Source: Flavobacteriales bacterium (GTDB lineage: Bacteria; Bacteroidota; Bacteroidia; Flavobacteriales; UA16). Taken from it: 6,730 nucleotides of DNA. Within the stretch, counting starts at the first letter, position 1. Each line of letters starts with the position of its first letter. The stretch is taken from NCBI GenBank assembly GCA_018700255.1, contig JABISU010000171.1:1-6730 (forward strand), written 5' to 3'. This document shows positions 1 to 5,036 of the stretch, piece after piece. The position numbers and the translations under genes are program-made. The notes beneath the pieces were generated by a model. It was not told the DNA's origin and ran no database searches. It worked only from the letters and a program-made list of their open reading frames with translations.

Positions 1-729
1 CGCTCTATGGAAGATGCCTCTGGAGTTGACTTAGATTGGTTCTGGAGAGGATGGTTCTATACAAACGATCACGTTGATATTGCTATGGAAGACATTAAGT
101 GGATGCAAATCGACACTCAAAATCCAGATGTAGAATCTACATTCAATAAATCTGCTTCGGATGGTGAGCCAGCAGATATTACTTACGAGCGCAACCTAAC
201 AGACACTCCAGAGACTTATTTAGAAGCTGACCCAACCTTAAACGACTATTACACTACTACAGGTAAGTTCGAAGTCCTAGAACTCGACAGGGTAGAGTAC
301 CGTGAATTGTTGGATGGTATGTCTGAGGAAAATATCGCCATGCTTGCTAGTGGAAATAACTTCTATGAGATTACATTTAGAAATATCGGAGGCTTAGTTA
401 TGCCGCTAATAGTAGAATTCGAATATGAGGATGGAGAGAAAGAGATTCGCCGCATACCTGCTGAGGTTTGGCGTATGAGCGAACCAACAGTTACTAAGGT
501 TTTCGCTACAGATAGACCAGCTGTAAGAATCGTTCTCGACCCTATGCTAGAAACAGCTGACTGCGACCTGTCTAACAATAGCTGGCCTCCACGACCTGAG
601 CCGACTCGCTTCGAAATATTTAAGCAGAATGGAAGTGGATATAGTCGCTACGGCGCACAGGGAGACAACCCTATGCAAAGAGCGCTCAAGAATGAAGAGT
701 TATTAAATAAAGAGGGCGCTTCAGAATAA
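1..729 (+). CDS. M1-family metallopeptidase (aminopeptidase N-like), C-terminal part, 5' end cut by window
   Basis: Reading is open from base 1 (Arg-Ser-Met-Glu...) to a TAA at 727-729, giving 242 residues of the end of a longer protein. Residues 10-20 (DLDWFWRGWFY) followed by TNDHVDI match the segment after the catalytic domain in Bacteroidota M1 zinc aminopeptidases. The late NNSWPP (residues 192-197), just after an LDP--ETAD-D stretch, is also usual in that group. The zinc-binding HExxH and GxMEN motifs lie upstream of the window, so activity cannot be judged. The family removes N-terminal residues from peptides; flavobacterial members of this type are generally exported, but no signal peptide can be seen here. 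The first Met (base 7) is internal and not a start. The gene converges on the DMT permease gene with only 12 bases between the two stop codons. The family call is by recognition of motifs, without a search. Confidence 0.85.
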   Translation, partial: RSMEDASGVDLDWFWRGWFYTNDHVDIAMEDIKWMQIDTQNPDVESTFNKSASDGEPADITYERNLTDTPETYLEADPTLNDYYTTTGKFEVLELDRVEYRELLDGMSEENIAMLASGNNFYEITFRNIGGLVMPLIVEFEYEDGEKEIRRIPAEVWRMSEPTVTKVFATDRPAVRIVLDPMLETADCDLSNNSWPPRPEPTRFEIFKQNGSGYSRYGAQGDNPMQRALKNEELLNKEGASE

Positions 730-741
730 CAAATCCTAATT

Positions 742-1617
742 TTATGTGAGCATCAATATGATGATGCTCAGGCAACCTATTGCCAGGCCAGACCAAGCGA
801 CTTTGCTTGGTCTGTCTTTGTATATAGCCACAGCACTTAGAGTGCTAAACAACACCACTCCGATATTAACCACTGGAATTATTACAGATTTATCAATACC
901 CGGAATGCCGTAAGCTCCAAGTAGAAAAAATAACGAGCCGAAGTTTACCACTCCTAATAGTAAACCTGCTAGGATGTCTTTTTTATCAGGAATCTTAGAA
1001 AACCCGTTTTGAAAAAGCCAAATCCCGGCACCAAGAATAAACGCAACTGTGAATGGTATAGATGTGAAAGCCATAGCGTACTCAGAAGATGGAATAAATT
1101 CTGGGCCGCTAAACCATGCGAAAACCAAATCAATAGCTCCGCTGCCTGTGAAAATAATAATAGGAAGAATAAATGCCCACTTTGAGTGTGAACTGTGTTT
1201 AGAATCATTCCCAAGAGAACTCAAAACGATAGCTGATAAAGCGAGAACAAGAGCTAGGGATTTAAGGCCAGTAATGATATCGTTAGGGTCAATGATTAAA
1301 AAAATCACTACAGGGATTACTAGGCTTAGTTTAGAAGCTATTGATGACACTGCTACTCCTAGCTCAGCAGTGCATTTGGCCATTATATTAAATAGGTAAA
1401 GAAAGAGAGCACCCATAATAGCTGTTGTGAGAAACCAAGGCATTTCGTATGCCTTTTTCATCATAGGAATGCCTCCCGCTAAATTCCAGCCAAGTGTAGA
1501 AGCAACCCCGTAATTAACAACAATCGCAGTAAATCGATCAACGCCCCATTTTTCAAACGCTCTAAAGGTTAGGAAAACTCCTCCGGTCGCAATTATTACT
1601 AATAAAATATAAATCAT
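742..1617 (-). CDS. EamA/DMT-superfamily 10-helix permease
   Basis: A 291-residue, strongly hydrophobic protein with about ten membrane segments (roughly residues 2-20, 29-48, 60-80, 86-108, 117-135, 147-168, 182-202, 214-234, 244-265, 273-290) arranged as two five-helix halves, the layout of drug/metabolite transporters. The second half ends with a charged turn (YKDRPSK, 266-272) before the last helix, as in EamA domains. I chose the ATG at 1617 because it overlaps the ribD stop as ATGA and because flavobacterial relatives typically begin MIY directly at the first helix; an in-frame ATG at 1635 would add six residues (MALHSK). It is the last gene of the ffh-folD-ribD cluster. Its neighbour makes a flavin precursor, but nothing in the sequence shows the substrate; DMT proteins carry many different metabolites. 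The last 25 codons are also folded into three hairpins (747-814). Confidence 0.85.
   Translation of the reverse strand: MIYILLVIIATGGVFLTFRAFEKWGVDRFTAIVVNYGVASTLGWNLAGGIPMMKKAYEMPWFLTTAIMGALFLYLFNIMAKCTAELGVAVSSIASKLSLVIPVVIFLIIDPNDIITGLKSLALVLALSAIVLSSLGNDSKHSSHSKWAFILPIIIFTGSGAIDLVFAWFSGPEFIPSSEYAMAFTSIPFTVAFILGAGIWLFQNGFSKIPDKKDILAGLLLGVVNFGSLFFLLGAYGIPGIDKSVIIPVVNIGVVLFSTLSAVAIYKDRPSKVAWSGLAIGCLSIIILMLT
747..814. terminator. Three consecutive hairpins at the convergent gene ends, candidate bidirectional terminator
   Basis: Three perfect inverted repeats follow one another: TGAGCATCA/TGATGCTCA (747-755 with 762-770, 6-base loop), GGCAA/TTGCC (771-775 with 780-784, 4-base loop) and CAGACCAAGC/GCTTGGTCTG (789-798 with 805-814, 6-base loop). 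They begin 18 bases after the M1 peptidase stop and lie wholly inside the 3' end of the permease gene on the other strand. Their position between two convergent genes suggests transcription termination. Against a classic intrinsic terminator, no long T-run follows on either strand; the best is TCTTTGTATAT after the third stem on the plus strand. The stems are read directly from the sequence; the terminator role is inferred. Confidence 0.4.
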
Positions 1618-2678
1618 CTTCGAATGTAATGCCACAGAGCATCAGCACCAACGGAAGTTTCATAGACTTTTCCACTTTTATATTGTGTGATTTGCGGCGC
1701 TTTAAGCCCGCTCCCGAATTCCCTCCCCCCTTTAAAAACGTAAATCTCATTATAAAGGCCCTGTTCTAAAAATTTCCCGTGGGTAAATGCTCCACCCTCA
1801 ACTAATAAACTATGGATTCCGTTCTTTCTTAGTTTTCGAAGAATTACTGGTAAACCTCCTTCTAGCCAAGGTTTTACTTCAGCTCCCAAGATGTCCCTTT
1901 TTAATCCCGGTTTACAAATTATCCAAGTCTCTCCATCATTACTAATCATCTTCAACTTAGAATCAGCAAGCCTCAACTCAGGGTCAATAACAATCCTCAC
2001 AGGATTTAGCCCTTTCACTTCGCGAACATTTAATGACGGGTTATCCACTTCAGCAGTTTTCCTTCCTATAAGTATTCCAGAATTTTCGGCCCTTAACTGG
2101 TGAACATGGCGCATAGTCTCAACAGAAGTAATTGCAAAACCACCTCTGCCTTTTGCTGCTGACATTTCTGGGTCCATATATCCGTCAAGAGATTGAGCCC
2201 ATTTCAGAATTATATAGGGGAGATCAGATTTTTGTAGGTGTAAAAACTTTCGGTTCATCAATCGAGCTTCTTCTTCTAAAACCCCACACATAACTTCCAA
2301 CCCAGCGTCCTTTAGTAAGGAATGTCCAGAACCACTAACTATAGGGTTGGGATCTTCTAGAGCGTAAACAACTCTGCCAACACCTCTATCTATAAGCAGA
2401 TTTGCGCATGGTGGTGTCTTTCCGTGATGGCTACATGGCTCAAGTGTAACATATGCAGTAGCGCGAGCTAGAACCTCACGACTTAATTCAGGAATAGCAG
2501 CCAGAGCATTCACCTCAGCGTGCCCTTCTCCATATTTTTCATGGTACCCTTCTGCTATAGCCTTTGAATCTAAAACGATTACACAACCAACCATGGGATT
2601 AGGCAGGGTAGAGGAGCTACCCTTTTCAGCAAGCTCTAAAGCTCGCTGCATCCATTTTGTGTCATCTTTTTGAATCAA
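1614..2678 (-). CDS. ribD: Bifunctional riboflavin biosynthesis deaminase/reductase RibD
   Basis: The product carries out two successive steps of riboflavin synthesis in the cytoplasm: zinc-dependent deamination of the 2,5-diamino-6-ribosylamino-pyrimidinone phosphate made from GTP, then NADPH-dependent reduction of the ribose side chain. The N-terminal deaminase domain (about 8-150) has NPMVGCVIV (27-35), HAE (53-55, zinc His and catalytic Glu) and PCSHHGKTPPC (81-91, zinc Cys82 and Cys91). The reductase domain (about 153-354) has SLDG (163-166), an LIGRKTAEVDNPSLNVR stretch (203-219), NPVR (225-228) and LLVEGG (291-296). A length of 354 is normal. The start is uncertain: TTG at 2678 overlaps folD by 17 bases and keeps the aromatic-Met pair (W9-M10) that aligns with YYM in E. 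coli RibD; the ATG at 2651 would give 345 residues and remove it. The stop overlaps the permease start as ATGA. The family assignment is firm. Confidence 0.95.
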   Translation of the reverse strand: MIQKDDTKWMQRALELAEKGSSSTLPNPMVGCVIVLDSKAIAEGYHEKYGEGHAEVNALAAIPELSREVLARATAYVTLEPCSHHGKTPPCANLLIDRGVGRVVYALEDPNPIVSGSGHSLLKDAGLEVMCGVLEEEARLMNRKFLHLQKSDLPYIILKWAQSLDGYMDPEMSAAKGRGGFAITSVETMRHVHQLRAENSGILIGRKTAEVDNPSLNVREVKGLNPVRIVIDPELRLADSKLKMISNDGETWIICKPGLKRDILGAEVKPWLEGGLPVILRKLRKNGIHSLLVEGGAFTHGKFLEQGLYNEIYVFKGGREFGSGLKAPQITQYKSGKVYETSVGADALWHYIRR

Positions 2679-3540
2679 GACGGGCTCTTAGTGTATTTTG
2701 CAAAAGGGTGGCTATAGTCATTGGGCCCACTCCGCCAGGAACTGGGGTAATCAAGCTGCACTTCTCAGCTACATTATCAAAGTCTACATCACCTGTCAAC
2801 CTCCTGCCTGACTTCCTACTTGAATCTTCTATGCTGTTTATCCCCACATCAACTACAACAGCACCTTCTTTTACCATATCTGCTGTAACAAAGTGTGGTC
2901 TTCCAACTGCTGCTATAATAAGGTCCGCTTTTAAGGTGTGAGATTTTAGATCTACAGTTCTGCTGTGGCACTGCGTAACTGTACAATTACCAGGCTCTGC
3001 GTTTCTGCTTAAAAGCGAAGTCATAGGATTTCCCACAATATCGCTCCGCCCTATCACCACAGCATGCATCCCGGTAGTCTTCACACCATTTCTCTCAAGT
3101 AAAATCATTATTCCCCCAGGTGTGGCAGGCAAGAATGTAGGAAGCCCTAATGCCATACGCCCCACATTTTCAGGATGAAATCCATCTACATCTTTAGATG
3201 GCTTTACCGCTTCAATCACTGCTTGGTTATCTATATGAGAGGGAAGGGGGAGTTGGACAATAAATCCATCAATAGAATCATCTTCATTCAGCTCTTGAAC
3301 GATATCTAACAGCTCTGCTTGGGAAATATCTCCATCTCGCTCAATAAGCGAACTTTCAAATCCTGCTTTTGCACACGCTTTCACCTTATGCCCTACATAA
3401 GATTTGCTCGCTGGGTCGTCTCCAATCAATATTGCCGCTAAATGTGGTTTGCGACCACCATTAGCTACGTGCGCTTCAACTTCAGCTGCAATCTCAGTCT
3501 GAATTTCTAATGAAAGCTTCTTTCCGTCAAGTAATTTCAT
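2662..3540 (-). CDS. folD: Bifunctional methylenetetrahydrofolate dehydrogenase/methenyl-THF cyclohydrolase FolD
   Basis: FolD oxidises 5,10-methylene-THF to methenyl-THF with NAD(P)+ and then hydrolyses it to 10-formyl-THF, supplying one-carbon units for purines and formyl-Met-tRNA in the cytoplasm. At 292 residues it has the usual length. Visible family marks are YVGHK (48-52), holding the conserved Tyr and the catalytic Lys52; DGFIVQLPLP (91-100, with Gln96); KDVDGFHPENVGR (116-128); TPGGI (140-144); the nucleotide-binding GRSDIVGNP (164-172); VVDVGIN (229-235); and TGDVDF plus ITPVPGGVGPMT (249-275) near the end. The start is ATG at 3540, whose ATGA overlaps the TGA of ffh, which suggests translational coupling. 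A ffh-folD neighbourhood is, as I recall, frequent in Bacteroidota. No key residue is missing. Confidence 0.96.
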   Translation of the reverse strand: MKLLDGKKLSLEIQTEIAAEVEAHVANGGRKPHLAAILIGDDPASKSYVGHKVKACAKAGFESSLIERDGDISQAELLDIVQELNEDDSIDGFIVQLPLPSHIDNQAVIEAVKPSKDVDGFHPENVGRMALGLPTFLPATPGGIMILLERNGVKTTGMHAVVIGRSDIVGNPMTSLLSRNAEPGNCTVTQCHSRTVDLKSHTLKADLIIAAVGRPHFVTADMVKEGAVVVDVGINSIEDSSRKSGRRLTGDVDFDNVAEKCSLITPVPGGVGPMTIATLLQNTLRARLDSKR

Positions 3541-4874
3541 CTTCCACGACTCATTCCAGGCATAGGTAAACGTCCTCGCCCTTTTTCACCTCCTTTATTC
3601 ATCATCTGCATCACCTTTCTCATATCCTCAAATTGTTTCAGTAGCTTATTAACCTCCTCAATTTCAGTCCCACTCCCTCTAGCAATCCTCTTTTTCCTAC
3701 TTAAGTCTAAACTCCGGGGCATCGATCTCTCCTTAGGAGTCATACTCCTTATAATAGCTTCAACTTGATTAAAGGCATTGTCATCAATATCGACACCTCT
3801 TAATGCTTTACCCATTCCTGGCATCATACCTAATAGGTCTTTAACATTACCCATTTTACGAATCTGCTGTATTTGGGATAAAAAGTCTTCAAGGTCAAAC
3901 TTGTTTTTACGAATCTTCTCTTCTATTTTCTTTGCCTCCTTATCGTCCACGACTTGCTGAGCTCGCTCGACAAGTGTAACCACATCTCCCATACCTAATA
4001 TACGCTCCGCCATTCTATTCGGGTGGAAAATCTCAAGAGCGTCCATTTTTTCTCCAACTCCGACAAATTTAATCGGCTTACCTACTATACTAAATATCGA
4101 GAGCGCTGCACCTCCTCGTGCGTCACCATCTAATTTCGTGAGGATAACACCAGTGAAATCGATTCTATCATTAAAGGCCTTGGCTGTTTGTACTGCGTCT
4201 TGACCCGTCATGGCGTCAACTACGAAAAGCGATTCGTTGGGTTTAATAGCGTTATTAATCGCCTCGATCTCATCCATCATCTTAGAGTCCACGGCCAAAC
4301 GACCCGCCGTATCGACTATAACAGCTCCGAATCCGTTCTTTTTAGCATACTCTACTCCACGCTTTGCAATCCCGACAGCATCGATGACACCTGGCTCTGC
4401 AAAGACTTCAACCCCTACCGACTCGCCCACGACCTGTAATTGATCGACCGCCGCAGGACGGTATACATCACATGCAACTAAAAGCGTCTTCCTATTTTTA
4501 TCTGTAATATACTTAGCGAGCTTCCCGGCATGAGTAGTCTTACCGGCTCCTTGTAGTCCCGCCAGTAAAATCACTGAGGGCTTAGCCTTGAGCTCAAATG
4601 GCGCTGCCGCCTTGCCCATAAGTTCGGTAAGTTCTTCTTGCGTGATCTTAATAAGAAGTTGACCAGGCTTTAGCGCCGTCAGAACTTCCTTGCCCAATGC
4701 CTTCTCTTTGACATTTTTCACAAAGGTTTTCGCCGTTTTATAATCAACATCCGCATCGAGTAAAGCCTTTCTCACTTCCTTTAAAGTGTCCCCAACATTT
4801 ACTTCAGTAATGGAACCATGACCTTTAAGTACCTTAAAAGCTCTCTCAAACCGTTCTTGTAAGTTGTCAAACAT
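3537..4874 (-). CDS. ffh: Signal recognition particle protein Ffh (SRP54 homologue)
   Basis: Ffh binds the 4.5S SRP RNA and hydrophobic signal sequences emerging from the ribosome, and through a GTP-dependent complex with FtsY delivers nascent membrane proteins to the translocon. All three domains are present in 445 residues. The N domain (about 1-95) begins MFDNLQERFERAF and contains the expected ALLDADV (37-43). The G domain (about 96-295) shows the P-loop GLQGAGKTT (106-114), DVYRPAAVDQL (136-146), DTAGR (188-192), TKLDGDARGG (246-255) and GVGEK (272-276). The methionine-rich M domain (about 300-432) holds RIARGSGT (397-404) of the RNA-binding part and ends in a Met/Gly/Arg-rich tail. The start at 4874 matches the family N-terminus. 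It is the first gene of the minus-strand cluster, so its promoter should lie in 4875-5036. The SRP RNA gene is not in the window. Confidence 0.97.
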   Translation of the reverse strand: MFDNLQERFERAFKVLKGHGSITEVNVGDTLKEVRKALLDADVDYKTAKTFVKNVKEKALGKEVLTALKPGQLLIKITQEELTELMGKAAAPFELKAKPSVILLAGLQGAGKTTHAGKLAKYITDKNRKTLLVACDVYRPAAVDQLQVVGESVGVEVFAEPGVIDAVGIAKRGVEYAKKNGFGAVIVDTAGRLAVDSKMMDEIEAINNAIKPNESLFVVDAMTGQDAVQTAKAFNDRIDFTGVILTKLDGDARGGAALSIFSIVGKPIKFVGVGEKMDALEIFHPNRMAERILGMGDVVTLVERAQQVVDDKEAKKIEEKIRKNKFDLEDFLSQIQQIRKMGNVKDLLGMMPGMGKALRGVDIDDNAFNQVEAIIRSMTPKERSMPRSLDLSRKKRIARGSGTEIEEVNKLLKQFEDMRKVMQMMNKGGEKGRGRLPMPGMSRGR

Positions 4875-5036
4875 AGTGTTTCGTCTTATTAGATTGCGAA
4901 GTTACGAGGTTAGCTTTAACTTGCTTCCAGAACTGACGAGTTGTTGTTTTTTATCGATGAATGATAATTTTTTAAAGTTTATTGTGTCAATAGCTTCGAC
5001 TTGTCGTATATTTATCGAGTAAAAATCTTTCAAATC
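4875..5036. promoter_or_regulatory. Divergent intergenic region between ffh and the secreted repeat protein
   Basis: This is the only sizeable non-coding stretch, 162 bases, AT-rich towards its right half. The genes on both sides point away from it, so it should contain the promoter of the ffh cluster (minus strand) and that of the repeat protein (plus strand). Neither start codon has a clear Shine-Dalgarno sequence; the bases before the plus-strand ATG are AAAAATCTTTCAAATC, as is common in Bacteroidota. I see no RNA gene, riboswitch or long inverted repeat. A 5-base inverted repeat TTATC/GATAA near 4951-4967 is too short to interpret. Confidence 0.6.
4982..5014 (+). promoter_or_regulatory. 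Possible Bacteroidota-type promoter for the secreted repeat protein
   Basis: The known Bacteroidota housekeeping promoter has a TTG near -33 and TAnnTTTG near -7. Here TTG at 4982-4984 is followed after 22 bases by TATATTTA (5007-5014), which matches all but the last base of the -7 element. It would put the transcript start about 15 to 20 bases before the ATG at 5037. The spacing is at the long end and the region is AT-rich, so a chance match is quite possible. Confidence 0.3.

Noticed and set aside
1049..1399. Plus-strand open frame of 116 codons inside the permease
   Set aside because: It is antisense to membrane-helix codons of the permease, with no start signal and no recognisable product.
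1618..1635. Earlier ATG for the permease at 1635
   Set aside because: It would add six residues (MALHSK) before the usual MIY start and lose the ATGA overlap with ribD; possible but less likely.
4188..4443. Two plus-strand open frames inside ffh
   Set aside because: Both lie opposite the highly conserved GTPase domain of ffh and resemble no protein family.
4968..4990. TTGACA on the minus strand (4990-4985) as a classic sigma-70 -35 box for ffh
   Set aside because: Bacteroidota promoters do not use this consensus, the matching -10 would be a poor TTATCA, and it would leave a leader of about 90 bases.
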